A stretch of 64,000 nt of DNA from Cenococcum geophilum 1.58 (Eukaryota > Ascomycota > Dothideomycetes > Gloniales > Gloniaceae): NCBI GenBank assembly GCA_001692895.1, contig KV748194.1:1360746-1424745 (forward strand), written 5' to 3'. The notes beneath the pieces were generated by a model. That model was not told the DNA's origin and searched no databases. It saw only the letters and a program-made list of their open reading frames with translations. The position numbers were made by a program, and so were the translations under genes. Positions 1-12,599 of the stretch are shown here, piece after piece. The number at the start of each line of letters is the position of its first letter. Within the stretch, counting starts at the first letter, position 1.

Positions 1-756
1 CTTTTTTTAGATTATTAATGCGGTTATTACCCTACTTATTTTTCTAATAGAATCTACCTCCGGAGTTTTCTCTTAACTTCTTAAAGTATTCCTATAAAGG
101 TGCCGGACGGGTATTAGGTTAGCCCTAGAAGTTTTTCCCGTTATTTAAGGTTCCTAACTTTAACCCTTCTAAAGTTCTCTTTAAGAACGGCTTCTTTAAA
201 GGTTAGGTCTACCCTATATTATTACTAAAGTGCCCGCGCTTCTAGTGACCCCTTAGCTTCCTACTGGAAGAGGTCTAGTTCCTTACCGTATCTTTAGCGT
301 TTAGAACTACTCGTTTAAAATCCATATATATAGTAATCCATAAGAAGGCTCCCACGCGCTTTATTTCGTCACAAATTGCTAGCTTAATTCTAGCCCAGAT
401 AAACCCAATCTTCTCCTTCTTACGGATACTACCGTCTTTATTTTTAAAGAGCTCTAAATCTATTTACTAAGCACAAGTTTCTACAAAGTTTATAAACTAG
501 CGAAAGTTATAGCGGTCTAGCTATATCCTATTCTAGAATAGCTTTATATTATTATATTATACGATATATAGATCTTAAGTCTATTTCTTTAGGAAGGTTT
601 ACAGCTATAGCCATATAGTAATTTACTTTTTATTAAGCTAATTAAGTGCAATCTAGTTTAGCGATTGGTCTTTAATCTTACTAATAATCTAGCATATACG
701 CTCTTTGGTATTATCTTATATTATTAATATCTTAAAGAAGTTATCTACCTTATAAA
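1..756. other. RIP-degraded DNA, no gene recognised
   Basis: TpA-rich, CpA/TpG-poor sequence with stops in every frame. I recognise no protein motif and no terminal repeat. It is probably the body of a transposon that extends off the left edge of the window. Confidence 0.5.
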
Positions 757-1964
757 CCTAATTGTCTAACTACTAGGCGTTGGGTCTGTAGCGGAGTTCT
801 AGACTACTAAAGGCCTTAGCCAGTCGGTTTATATCCTTTTTCTATTTATAGCGTAGATAACTCTCTAAGTCTTCTATACCTCCTTAGGTAGGTACTAGGT
901 AGCTCCTAGAAAGCCCTTAGCCTTAACTAGGTTATAAAAGAATTTACCTAGCTTAGATTAGACCCTACTAGATCTAGATTTACCCTTAGAGGATTCTAAT
1001 ATATTTATTAGTAGCTTTCTCCCACATAGCTTCTAAGAGCCTTATAATAGCTTCCCAATATCCGTCTTAAAGGAGATTAGTATAGGGCTCTTAACCTTCT
1101 AAACTCGGGCCTAGGGAGGCTCCTGCTATAGAGGTAGTGTTAGTATTAGTAGCTAGTATAGGCTTCCCAACGAGGCTTAGGTCTTAAGTTAGTAATTAGC
1201 TTAAATTGCCTAAAGGGGTAGGCCTACTTAGCTCGTAAGTAGTTTGTATACCGCTACTATGCCAATTATAGGCCAGTAGTCTTCTAGGAGGGTTCCGGTT
1301 AGTTCCCTAGTTAGATATATTAATATATTCCTCTAGCATTTTTAGCTTAAGGGAAGATCTTAGAGTTACCTCTAGCGCTTAATCTTCTAATTGGCCTAGG
1401 TGGGGCTAGAGGGGTTCCGGTTACTTTCTGGTAGCATTGCGACCGTTATAAAGGGTATCTGCGTTTTCCTTAGCGGTAACTATAGGTGTATGAGAGTCTT
1501 TAAGCTCCTGGAGCATCTAGGTATTAGGGCTTATTTAGCCGTCTTACCTAGAGGGTTATATTGTCGCAATCTCTCGCTATTAGAGGGACCTTTCTACCTT
1601 TACGCGACGGCTTTCTATAAGGTATCCGTAGAGTTTCTATTTAGGTTATTACGAGATTTTAAGGGAGGATGGTAGTTATAAATAAAAGATATAAATAAAC
1701 AATCTGGTCCTTAAAGCCGACTACCCTTCTAAAAAGAGTAGGAAGGATTTAAATATAAGGGGATCTTATAAACAGGGGGCTATAAGGACACGATTGGAAT
1801 AGGATAGATTGGTAAGAGAGACGAATCCTTAAGGAGGTAAGGCCTCTGGGATTGTGGAGACTATATACTACGGGTATATGCCTCCGGCACGTAACCGGCG
1901 ACCATCTAAGGGGCGTCCGGGGGTTGTCCTGAGGGCAACCCAAGGTGTCCGCAATAATATCCCT
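757..1964. repeat. Dispersed repeat R1, copy 1
   Basis: This stretch recurs as a direct copy at 3302-3406 plus 5644-6742. Both copies start with a sequence like CCTAATTGTCTAACTACTAG, share the block around 'gcggagttct', and end in 'ccgcaataatatccctta'. The copies differ mainly by C/T and G/A transitions, as expected after RIP. A 91-codon open frame at 1400-1675 lies inside it but has no recognisable domain and is broken in the sister copy, so I do not call it a gene. The identity of the repeat (long LTR or transposon body) is unknown. Confidence 0.65.
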
Positions 1965-1987
1965 TACACTTTATCAACTCCGTAATA

Positions 1988-3102
1988 CTACGTTTAATCC
2001 CCTACCTACTAGTATTGTATTGCCGGACTGGTTGTAGGCCGCAGTGCTACGGCCGCATTGCAATAACTGTATAGTGGGTAGCCATACTGCCGCTAGCTGC
2101 GAGGCTAGAAGCAATATTGGTACCGTCGTCTGTATACGATAGGAAGGGTACTTACTAGTATATTACTGCCCTTCGGTTTAACCTAATAGCTCGCATCCTA
2201 CTATATAACGAACACGAACATGGAAGCTAGCACCTTACTACTGTCCTACCGACCTGCACTATTACTGCCCTATAACTGACAAGACCTCGTGCCAATACGC
2301 CTACGAAACGACCTATTACTGGCACCGTACTGCCACCTACACGAATATGTCGCTTATATCGTACTGCTACCTACCCAAACTAACAAGCCTCGTGCCGATA
2401 TGCCTACGAGACGACCCCGTCGCTGGTACCGTACTGCTACCCAAACTGATAAGCTCTGTGCCGATTTGCCTACGGACCCCAAACCTGTCGCTGGTATTAT
2501 ACTGCTACCCGAACCTATTAATAAGACCTCGTACCGATATGCCTGCAAGCCGAATATAACTAGGTTAAGCCTTGCTCCCTAGACCCCTAAACCTATTACT
2601 AGCACTATACTAATATACTTATGGAACCTAAACCGATAAGCTCTATACCGATCTGCCTACGAAAATAACCCTAATCTAGCACCGATAAGTTAATTAATAC
2701 CGCTAAAAACGCCCGTTTTAGACCATATTTTAGACCAAAAATAACGGATTTTTAGAATAATTTTTTAGGGGGCCTAGTATGGATAATAGGAAGCCGTAGA
2801 GCTGCTAAGAGTAAGTAAGGGGACCGTATAAGCTCTAGTATATAGCGTCTCCTAGCAGTAAGAACTGTAGCGAAGCTGGCGATAGAGGCTAGGGCTATAC
2901 TTCGGGCTAAATAAGCTAGTGGCTTAACAATTAAGTAAGGAGGCCTAAACTAGTAAAGCTATATAGGCGGAGAATATAGAGGCGTTAGAGCAAGGCTAAT
3001 ATAGCTTTAGCTTTTACCTACCTACCTTCTCCTTTCCTTTTCTATCTTTTCTTTTTATATATATACCCGTCTTGTAGGAGCTCGAGTTTAAAAGGGGGGT
3101 AC
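1988..3102. repeat. Internal part of a short LTR-type remnant with a tandem array
   Basis: This lies between a sequence ending ACTCCGTAATA (to 1987) and an LTR-like sequence at 3103-3301. From about 2220 to 2650 it holds degenerate tandem units of about 60 bp, each with 'gcctacg', 'ctggta' and 'ctgctaccc' blocks. The same unit type occurs in the internal region of the copia-type element near 51,700-51,980. It is less RIP-mutated than its surroundings. I see no credible gene; small open frames here only translate the tandem unit. Confidence 0.5.
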
Positions 3103-3301
3103 TATTATGGGAGTTACCTGCGCACGTTCGTCTCGTGACACCTACGCATATACTATTACTACCCTTATATCTTTAACCACGTTTCCTAATCTATTCCTAT
3201 TCTATATTAAACGTCTTAAACTATTACGCGTTAATGTACTTAGCATGGTCAATAGCTAGCAATTAAGCTTATTTATAAACTGCTTTATTAACTCCGTAAT
3301 A
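3103..3301. repeat. LTR-like sequence (tentative)
   Basis: It starts TATTATGG directly after a purine tract (AAAAGGGGGG plus TAC) and ends ACTCCGTAATA. This mirrors the layout of the better-supported gypsy LTR at 30997-31367, which also follows AAAGGGGGGGTAC and ends CCGTAATA. The 5' partner appears only as a fragment ending at 1987. I cannot see a convincing target duplication. Confidence 0.4.
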
Positions 3302-3406
3302 CCTAGTTATCTAGTTATTAGGCGTTAGGTCTATAGCGGAGTTCTAAACTACTAGAGGCCTTAGCTAGTTAGACTATATAGATACCCCTTTAAGTCTTCT
3401 ATACCT

Positions 3407-5643
3407 TCTTTTTTTATTATTATCTATTGTATTATACTATATATAATACTGCGTATATAGCCTTAGGCTATAGCGCTATAGTTTTATATATATAAATCCT
3501 TTTTAAGCAGCTTAATATATACTAGTAGCTATATCCTAGTAGTTTATAAACCCCTAAACTAGGAGTTTATAGTTCCTTAGTAAAATACTAAGTTACTATA
3601 ACTACTAGAGAATGAGAAAATAGTAGGAAAAATTATAAGAAATTCTAACCCCTATCCCTATCCTTTTGCAATTTATTTTTATCTTTTTACTCTTTACTAT
3701 CTTTTACCTAAAAGCCTAGTAGGAGTTACCTCCTTCTAGAATCCTATTTATTTTATTCTTTTATAAAATCCTCTAAGCTAGTATCTACTAATTTAGCTAC
3801 TTTAAGAGTCTTGTAGTCTTTACTATTAGCAAAGCGTTTTTCTTTACAATTAATGCAAAGGGGGGCAGTATGTTTATAAGACTTGCCCATTGTTAAGCAA
3901 ATGGGGCAGTAATGGTTTTTAGATAAATATACAGCCGCATAAAATCTATAGGCCCTAGTAGAGTATCTATCTCCTATATAGCCAAATTTTTAGCAGCTAG
4001 TACACTGCGTAATAGAAGAGACTTCTAAGTATTTTACTACCTTAGTAGCTGTACGGAGGTGCTTTTTAAAAGTCTTTGCCGGCCCTGCCTAGGTTAAGCT
4101 TAAAGAGCCTATATATAGCCAAAAATTAGGCGCATTTTAAGCCGGTTCTAAGGGACCTTAGGCGCTATTAGGCGGCTTTTAGTCCGTTACCCTACTAACC
4201 TTAAGGCAGCCACCGCCTATAAGACCGCCTAATAAGGGGCGGCGAAGACTTTTAAAACGCACCTCCGTACCCATAATTAGAATTTCTTTTTACTTAAAAT
4301 TTTCTTATCTTTTCTCCTCGTTCTCTATAGTAAAAACTATAAAGCCAAATCTGGTTTATAGATTATGTCTTTTTTCACTAAATAAGATCTATTTAGGTAG
4401 TTCTTGTATCCCTATTGAATTAAAGGTCTTAATTTCTTCTTTTAGAAGCTTAGAGCCCCCCTTTCCTAGGAAAGGTAGAGTAGGAACCCTATAGGCTATA
4501 ATTTAAACCCAAGGTTCTAGTTTTTATTCTCTTTAAAAGGTAAAGCAGTTATACTAGATTTCCTTATATTTAACTAGAAAATCTACATTATACTCTTCTA
4601 TAGTTGTAAGAAGAATATTTTATTTTCCTTTAGTTCTAGCTATAGACCCTAAAACTGGCTTTTTTACTTATAGTTTTAATGCAAATAGTTAATTGACTTT
4701 GTTTTGTATAGAGAATATATCTAAAGGTTAGTCCTTTTAGTCCGTAATTAAGACTAGCTTCCTTTCTTATAGTTGCTTTTTCTTACTTCTAGTAGAAGTA
4801 GAAGGGGTAGGGGATAGTAGTAGTAATAAGAAGGGTAGGGAGGACAAAGAAGGGAGGTCCTTCTTTAACCTCTCTATATAGGTTTCCTTAGTAGGGGCTA
4901 CCTCCTTACGGAGAGCTCTTACTTCTTTAACCAGTCCTTTTAGGACATTTTTTGTCTTTTCTTTTCCTTTTATAAAGGGATTTTCTCCTACTAAAATACT
5001 ACGTATATAGTCCTCTAGCTATTTAACCTGTTCCTTTTTATTTTTTTTATTTTTCTTCTTCTAGCCCTTTATAGGCCTAGGTTAGGCTATCTAGAGCCTT
5101 TTATAGGTATTGTTCTAGAGAAAGGGGGGAGAAGGATATACTAGGTATACTAACCGTAAAAGTTATTAATTTAGTTGTCTTTTTTACAGGTTTTTAGTTT
5201 TCTTTTTTAGTAGAAGACTAAGAATGTCCTCTTTTTCTCCTATCCTAAATAGGCTAGGAGAAGGAAAAGGGGCAGAAAAAGTAAATATAGATATAGACTT
5301 ATTATTACTTATTTCTATAAGAGGTTTCTTTTTAGGCCTACTGGGCCTTGGCATTTTATATTTTATAGGGGGGTTTCCTAGTTTTTACAGTAGATAATAA
5401 CCCCCTTAGGTCTCTTATCTCCTAGTCCTAGAGGTAAAAAACTAGGCAAAAAGCCTTGCTAGTTTTTACTGTCCTTTTACGCCCTTTCTCTTTAGAGAAG
5501 GGGGTAAAAAGGCAAATAAATCCACCTCTAGCTCGTTAGGCAGTAGGAATTGGGTCTTAAAAGTTGGAAAATTGATTGTTTTTAGTGGTAAGATGGATAT
5601 GCGTAAGTTTTGAAGTGCGGCGCTACCTTTTGGTAAGGTTGCA
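3407..5643 (-). mobile_element. LINE-type retrotransposon insertion (ORF1 only)
   Basis: A 2.24-kb insertion bounded by the 9-bp duplication TCTATACCT. On the minus strand its 3' end is A-rich (T-rich run at 3407-3415 on the plus strand), as in target-primed LINE insertion. It carries an ORF1/gag-like reading frame but no reverse transcriptase, so it appears internally deleted. Its tail (about 3430-3545) is shared with the tail of the LINE at 16074-18004, and a block around 3718-3742 also occurs near 12,690 in a third LINE fragment. It is heavily RIP-mutated. Confidence 0.7.
3753..5354 (-). pseudogene. LINE ORF1 (gag-like) remnant
   Basis: The frame starts at an ATG at 5354 with a basic, Pro/Lys-rich beginning (MPRPSRPKKK). 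It can be followed with interruptions to a TAA at 3753. The middle is Lys/Glu-rich. Near the C-terminus (about 3800-4020) cysteines lie in zinc-knuckle-like spacing (CPIC, then CINCK), and several expected Cys/His positions read Tyr, consistent with C-to-T or G-to-A damage. Stops interrupt it many times. In LINEs of the Tad/I type ORF1 binds element RNA in a ribonucleoprotein. It cannot be functional here. Confidence 0.55.
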
Positions 5644-6742
5644 TCTATACCTCCTTAGGTAAATACTAAGTAGCCCCTAAAAAGCCCTTAACCTTAGCTG
5701 GGTTATAAAAGATTTTATCTAGTTTAGATTAAGCTTTACTAGATCTAAACTTACCCCTAAAGGTTTCTAATATGCTTATTAGTAGCTTCTTCCTATATAG
5801 CTTCTAAAAGCCTAACGGCAGCTTTCTAATATCCTTCTTAAAGAAAATTGGTATAGGGCTCTTAACTTTCTAACCCTAGGCCTAGGGAAGCTCTAGCTAT
5901 AAAGGTAGTGTTAGCACTAGTAGCTAGAATAGGCTTCCTAACAAAGCTTAAGTCTTAAGTTAGTATTTAGGTTAGATTATCTAAAGGGGTAGGCCTACTT
6001 AGCTTATAAATAGTCTATATACCGCCACTATACTAATTATAGGCCGATAGTCTTCTAGGAGGGTTCTAGTTAGATCCCTAATTAAACGCATTAGTATATT
6101 CCTTTGGCATTTTTAGCTTAGGGGAAGATCCTAAAGTTACCTCTAGCGCCTAATCTTCTAATTAGCCTAAATAGGGCTAGGAGGGTTCCGGCTACTTTAG
6201 TAGCGTTATCACTATTATAGAGGGTATTTATATTCTCCTTAGCGTTTCCGGTAACCGTAGGTATATAAAAGTCTTTAAGCTCCTAGTGCATCTAGGTATT
6301 AGGGCTTATTCGGCCATCTTACCTAAAGGTTTATATTATCGCAATTTCTTACTATTAAAGGGACCTTTCTACCTTAGCGCAACGGCTTTCTATAAGGTGT
6401 CCATAGAGTTCCTATTTAGGTTATTATAAGATTTTTAAGAGAGGATAGTGGATATAAATAAAAGATATAAACAAATAATCTGGTCCCTAAGCCAGCTGCC
6501 CTTTTAAATAAAGTAGGAAGGATTTAAATATAAGGTGACTTTATAGATAGAGGGCTATAAGGTATAATTATAGAAATAAATTAATTATAAAGGAGATAAA
6601 TCCTTAAGGAGGTAAGGCCTCTGGGATTATAAAGACTATATACTATAAGTATATACCTCTAGCACGTAACCAGCGACTATCTAAAGGGCGTCTAGGGGTT
6701 GTCTTAGGGGCAACCCAAAGTAACCGCAATAATATCCCTTAT

Positions 6743-8364
6743 AGTAATATTGCTTTAAATTTACAACACCTAAATAAGCTCTATTCCTATATTAAGGCGT
6801 TTTAGTTACTATAGTAAAATAACTATTTAAATATTCTTATAAAGCTAATCTAAAGAACGCCGGCTTTATAGCTATTCTAGCTAGTTAATAGCCTATTTTT
6901 TATCTCTTACTATACCGTCCTCTACGCGCCGTCTTATATCCTTAATTATCCTACGGCAACGGCTATATAATATAGCCTCGCCGTTAACCCACTAGCGCGC
7001 CCCTTAGTAGCAATTAAGAGCTTTAATTAACGGCCTACCTGCTAGCTTTAAAGTCTACTTAACCTAAAGCTAGAATACTAAATTACTGCCCTAAAGCATC
7101 TTATATTTTCTTAGCGCCACCTATAGGTTAAGGATAAATAGAAGAGATTAAGTATTAGCTTATAGCAGCGGTGGTAACAGCGGTAGCAATAGCGATAATA
7201 GTAGTAGTAGGGTTATAGTAGATATTATAGGAGATAGCTAAACAGGCTCTATAGTAGTAAATAATTAATTATCTATAGTAGATACAAGCCTCTTTAAAGG
7301 ACCCCTTAGTGTCTCTCTAAGGGTCGCATATATAGGAAAAAGTTTATCTAAAGACAGAACTTAGCCGTTAGCGGATTTAGAAACGGACTTAAGTATAGGT
7401 ATAGATATAAATACGGATATAAGGCCGTCTAAAGGTGGATATATAGACTTTATAGGCTCTATCTAGATACCTATTATCCCTTACTAAATCTATATAGGTG
7501 CAAATAATACTAATAACCTTTCTATCCCGCTAAGTCGTTTTAAAATCGTCTATACGCGTAATTAAACACCCTTTATCTTAGAGATCGCGGCCTTATATCT
7601 TAGCTTAGCTACAGCCTTATAGGCAGGCTAGTATTTCTATATTATTAGTTTATCCGGCGTTACTATATTAGCTAGCGAGCTTTCTACCTATATAGTACAC
7701 CTTTAGTACACCTTATAGCTAAAGAGGGGGTCCTTTTATAGGGGGTAGAGCAGAAACTACTTATATATAATTACTAAGTCCTATAATAGGATTACCCTAA
7801 GTATATAGAGAAAGCGTAGAAATCCCAAGCCTATAAAATTAAGCCGTATAACCTTATTATTGGCCCTACTTAGGTAGTAAGCATCTATACATTTTAGCTA
7901 AATATTAATCTTAGGCTATATCTTTAAATAAAGGGCTTTTTTTAGCACCTCCTGTATATAGGGAAGAAAGTAGCCCTTTCCTTTCTTTAGGAAGCCGGTA
8001 ATTAACCGCATAAATATATAGGGTAATAGCTAAAGTAGGCTCCTATTATTATATCTATATTCTAGCGTCCGGCCTATTTAATTTAGGTCTCCTTAACGCC
8101 GCTAAGCTTAGTATGCTAAACGCCCTACTTATAGGCACTATAGGTCTTCTCCTTTAAGTAAATTCCTACCCCCTAAAACATTCTTTTATTCTATTTAAAC
8201 TGCGTATAATAGCTTAGCGTCTATTATAGTACTTTAATACTACTAGGGAAAATATATAGGTTATAGTAATCCTCTAGCTGCCGAAAAGATAGAAAGCTCT
8301 TAGCACTATTTTTACCCTAGCAGTTAAAGAAGTAAAAGGCTATTATAGAAAAGGGGTAGAGAAT
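6743..8364. other. RIP-degraded DNA, nothing recognised
   Basis: TpA-rich sequence with stops in all frames. There are simple-sequence patches such as a GTAGTAGTAG run near 7200. I could not recognise a protein motif on either strand or a bounded element. Confidence 0.4.
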
Positions 8365-8372
8365 AGAGTTAG

Positions 8373-10381
8373 CAGTATGTCTAAGAGCTAGCTACGCTGT
8401 TAGCTTCGCTGCCAAGAGGCTGATAATATAAGCAGTTAGCGAGCTTATAGAGTTATAACAGTTAGTTAGCTATAAAACTGCAGCTAGCTAGCAGCTCGCT
8501 GTCTTGGCGGTAAGATTTGGTAGTAAGTTAAAGCTTTTATTAGAAGTTAAGGATATTTAGATCTTTAGCTAAGATTTAGTTAAGCTTACTAGCAAATATA
8601 AATACTAAGTTATTAGTAAGCAGTTACTATTAAGTAAAGCTCCTATATTACTAATATAGAAACATAAAGTAACCCTTTTTTAAGATAGTCTTTTAGGTAA
8701 AAAGAGGCTCTAGCTTAAAACGACGTGCTTTGCTTATAATTTATGGCAATAATTATATTAATAGCTATTTAAAATTAAAGTATAACCTTATTATTAACTT
8801 TAAAAGTTATAGTAGTTATAAACGCTAGCTGTTTTAAATAGCTAGCTACATTTAAGCCTATATTAATTAAATAATCCTATAAGATATTACCATCCGTTAA
8901 GCTATAAGTCCTTTTACACGCGCTCTACTAATATTTGACTATCTTTAAATCTAGGACTATCTTATAAAGGCGCCTATATTACTAAGCAATTAGATTAAAA
9001 CTATATTTAAATAGCGACGTATTAATATTAAAGACCTTCCTCTTACCGTACTTAGTAAAATTAATCTTATCTATAATATCTAGATACCTATAAATAGAAT
9101 ATTACTACTTAGTATNGTAGCTTATTTTATTAATAAAAGTAAAAGGCTTTAATTAGTACTTTTAGACCTTTTATAACTATAAGGATTATACTTTACTAAG
9201 AATATATTAACGGCCCTAGTACTAGTAATTTAAAATTATTAATTTAATTATAAGCTTAGTCTCTTAATAGCTAATAATACTAGTAATAATAATAAGCTCT
9301 ATAACTACCTTTTATAAAGCCTCTTAGTAGCTAAAACGGAGTAGCTTTAATGCGTTAGCTATATTATTAACCTTAGGCTTAAAGAAAGTCTGTTAATATT
9401 AGCTATAATCTATTATAGGACGCGTTTACTAATAAAAATTAGTAGTAACTAAAGTAGCTTATTAAAATCTTAAAGCCTTTTATATTAGCTACTAAGCGTA
9501 TATAAGATAATACTAATATTCCTAGCGTTAACGGCTTATACAGCGCTTTATAGGAGTTAATTACTAATATAAAGCCTTAAGAATAAATACAACTTCTTTT
9601 TTAAATTAGGCGTTGATAGAGCTATTAAAAATATTAATTAATATATATAGTTCTTAGCTATAGATAGGAGTTTTACTTCTTATTTTAATTCGTCTTAAAG
9701 TATAATTAAAAACGTATTAAGCTTACTAGTAAGCTTAACCACTACTATAATATAGGCCCTAAGTCTATTAAGATTAATTTTAATAATAGTAATAAGTGGA
9801 ATATTATTGTTTCTAATTCTCTTAACTAGTTGCTTAAAATTAGTTAAATTCTTTATCTAATAATTACTAAAATTACTTTTAATATATTCTCTATCCTTAT
9901 AATATTCTCTATATATATAAACGAGTCTTTAATTAAGATAAAAGAATTATTATTAATAAGCGTAATAGACTATTAGCCGATATAATTAAAGTAGATTGAT
10001 ATTAGAAGTAGTAGTTAATTAAAGGCCTTTTATTAAGTAGTTTAATTAAATCTAATATAGAAATAAAGCCTCTAGAGCCTTTATTACCAACTATTCTACC
10101 TACTTTTTTTAAGCTTTTATAAGCATATAGAATAAATTTAGCTATATTTAATTACTATATTAGGTAAATTAAGGTTAAATTTTAATTTAGTAAAAGTAAT
10201 ATTTATATATAGAGAGGTACTGCTAAAATCCGCAATAAAATACTATAAAGTCTATACTACTTTCCTAATTAGGACAGCTAGCTGGCAGCTTTACAGTTAG
10301 CGGACAGCGAGCGATCTAATTGACGTAGTCAGTCAGCTATTTTTCTCAAGATCGCAGCTAAGCTGACTGTTAGATACACTG
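8373..10381 (+). mobile_element. hAT-type DNA transposon, RIP-degraded
   Basis: About 2.0 kb bounded by imperfect terminal inverted repeats beginning CAGTATGTCTAA on the left and CAGTGTATCTAA on the reverse strand of the right end, both followed by GCTAGCT/GCTTAGCT-like stretches. The flanks carry an 8-bp duplication, AGAGTTAG at 8365-8372 and AGGGTTAG at 10382-10389, differing by one G/A transition as RIP would give. An 8-bp duplication and CAG-type ends are hallmarks of hAT elements. The interior encodes a decayed transposase. A single N lies at 9116. Confidence 0.7.
8560..10080 (+). pseudogene. hAT transposase remnant
   Basis: The plus-strand frames contain scattered transposase-like segments. 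The clearest is near 9950-10000, which reads NKRNRLLADIIKVD and resembles the conserved C-terminal dimerisation region of hAT transposases (R-N-R-L-x-A-D followed by acidic residues). The frame is broken by many TAA/TAG codons of the kind made from CAA/CAG by C-to-T change. The limits given are approximate. There is no chance of a functional product. Confidence 0.5.
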
Positions 10382-10389
10382 AGGGTTAG

Positions 10390-11177
10390 CGTTCTATATA
10401 TAGCCTATATACTTAACCTTACTATACTAATTTTACTTCCCTTATATTATTAATATAATTATATATAGCGCTAACTTATTTAGTTTAGGCCCTTTATTCT
10501 CTAGTTTAATAAGACTAAAGTTAGTAAGCTAAATATCTCGTCTACTTTTACTATAGGTAATAGTAGTATGGCCTAAGGAATAGGTTAGAAAATAGTAGCT
10601 ATATAAACTAAATAGGGTATATATAAACCTAATAAATACTTAGCTATAGTTTAAAGGTATAACTTAACTAAACTTAGCTTTTTAGAGCCCGTCTTCCAGT
10701 ACTAAGTAATTACCTTTTAAAGCCCTTTAATATTATAGCCGCTGGTAATTATAAATAGGCCTTAATTAATAAAGTTAATACGTTAAATCTAGTCCTTATT
10801 ATAGCGGATGCTATTTAGTACTACTAAAAGCTTTGCCCTCTATAGTAACTATAAGGTTTTACCTTTTAACTACTATATATAAAGCTTAGTAATAGCGAAG
10901 ACGTAGCTATTTATAACTAAGTATTAGACTATCTTATTAAATAGGGCATCTAAAGCCTCTTTATCTTATACCTCCCCTTCCTCTTTTATAGTTTCCCTCT
11001 CTATACCTACAGCTGCCCCTATAGCTACCCCTATAGCTACCTTCCCCCCTAGCTACCTTACCTACTTAACCATCTTCTACCTCTTCTCTACCTACTTACT
11101 ATTTTTCTATATCTCTTTCCGTTTTAACTTCCGTTTTTAATAGCTAGCAGCCTATAATTCTTAGTTAATAACTTGCT
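10390..11177. other. RIP-degraded DNA left of the gypsy element
   Basis: No gene recognised. It has a Pro-coding C-rich patch (CCCCTATAGCTA repeats) near 11,005-11,050. This DNA and the stretch at 31,373-32,080 were contiguous before the gypsy element inserted, because the ACTCT duplication flanks that element. Confidence 0.4.
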
Positions 11178-11182
11178 ACTCT

Positions 11183-11553
11183 TATTACGGGATACCCCCG
11201 TAACACCTTGCACACGTCTACCTGTTTTTATTAACTTAGCAATTAGAGACTAACCGCGAAATAGCAATTTAATGGCAATCTAATGGTAATCTAATAGCAA
11301 TCTACGGCATTCTGCTATATTTTACTAAGTTCTACTAAGTTCTGCTAAGTTCTGCTAGGACTATAACCTAAACCCTATTCTACCCTATATATATATTAAC
11401 TAAGCAACTAAGTTAATAATATATACCCTTTCTTCCTGTTTTTCTACCTTCTTTCCTTATATAATATCTTAACCTCCTTATATAGTTTATATATATAGCT
11501 TAATAATATCTACCTTGCTATATATTATCGTCACTTATACTTACTCCGTAATA
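11183..11553 (+). repeat. 5' LTR of the gypsy element
   Basis: Begins TATTACGG and ends CCGTAATA, which are probable RIP forms of TGTTACGG and CCGTAACA inverted ends. It is collinear and equal in length with 30997-31367, and most differences are transitions. The sequence just inside reads CTACGTTATATT. Confidence 0.85.
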
Positions 11554-11589
11554 CTACGTTATATTAACTACCTATACTATTATTAATAT

Positions 11590-12595
11590 GCAGAACGAAC
11601 CTAAAGCCCCTATAACGGCCACTAGTATTATATCTACATTTTAAGAACAATTTATTAGGATATAGAAGCCTTTTATAGACGCCCTTAAATAGAACTAAAC
11701 TACTTTAAATTAATAATAAGCCGAATAAGAAGTATAATACTAGCAATTAATTAAGGACCTCTAAGAAGAAGTCTGTGCCTTTAAGATGCCTACGCTAGGA
11801 CCTTAAGACTAAATACTATCTCTAGAGATAAATACGCGGAACGCAAGCCCTAAACCTATAGTAGTTACTTACCCTAAGCTAACTACTACACTAAAACAAT
11901 CTAAATAACTATTAGATCCTCTAGTATTTACTAGTAAATAATAAGAGCTTTAATTATTTCTAAGCTAGCTTAAAAATAAGCTAACTAGTAATGCTAACTG
12001 TTACCTAACTAAAGCTAACTAACTCTGTTACGCCCTAAGTTAACTAAGAGAAGATATAGCTAACCTTATTAAACCCTTTTAGCCAAACTTAGTGTAAAGC
12101 CTAGTTATACTTCTTAAAGCTATATATAGTAACCTAAACTACTAAGCTACTACTTAAAGAAAGATAAACTACATAACTTAAGGAACGAAAAGTTTCCTAG
12201 TATACTTTTTTTAATTTAACCATTACGTAAAGGAAATAGGCTAGAATAACTCCGTACTAATTAACAGCCTTATTAAATCCCTAAGTCCTAAACTAAAACC
12301 CTCCCTAATAGGCGTAGACCTACTAGGAGCCCTTAATACCTACATAAATGTTATTAATAAATGGTATAATAATATACTACGCCTAATACTAAAGTCCGCT
12401 CCTTAATATAATATAATAACCCCGTAAACATTTACTAAGTTATTATTTTAGCCTAAGCACCCTAACGCTATAGATATTAACACTAGGACCCTAGGGTACG
12501 CCTTACTAGGGTCCTTTAAATAAGAATAACGTATTAAGCTAGGCCTCTGCTTTAAATATAGAAGTAGCTCCTACCTCTCCAACTATTACTCCGTC
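11590..12595 (+). pseudogene. Gypsy gag remnant
   Basis: A plus-strand frame with many stops. Near its end (about 12,535-12,590) it reads LGLCFKYRSSSYLSNYY. This matches a gag CCHC zinc knuckle in which later Cys and His positions have become Tyr by transition. It lies directly after the 5' LTR and before protease, as expected. A LINE fragment follows at about 12,600. Confidence 0.55.
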
Positions 12596-12599
12596 TCTA

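Larger units (their letters stand above)
3302..6742. repeat. Dispersed repeat R1, copy 2, split by a LINE
   Basis: R1 sequence occupies 3302-3406 and resumes at 5644-6742. Aligned with copy 1 the two parts are contiguous. The interruption is an insertion flanked by a 9-bp direct duplication TCTATACCT (3398-3406 and 5644-5652), so the insertion is younger than the R1 duplication. Confidence 0.65.

Noticed and set aside
1400-1675. 91-codon open frame
   Set aside because: Lies in repeat R1, is broken in the sister copy and has no recognisable domain.
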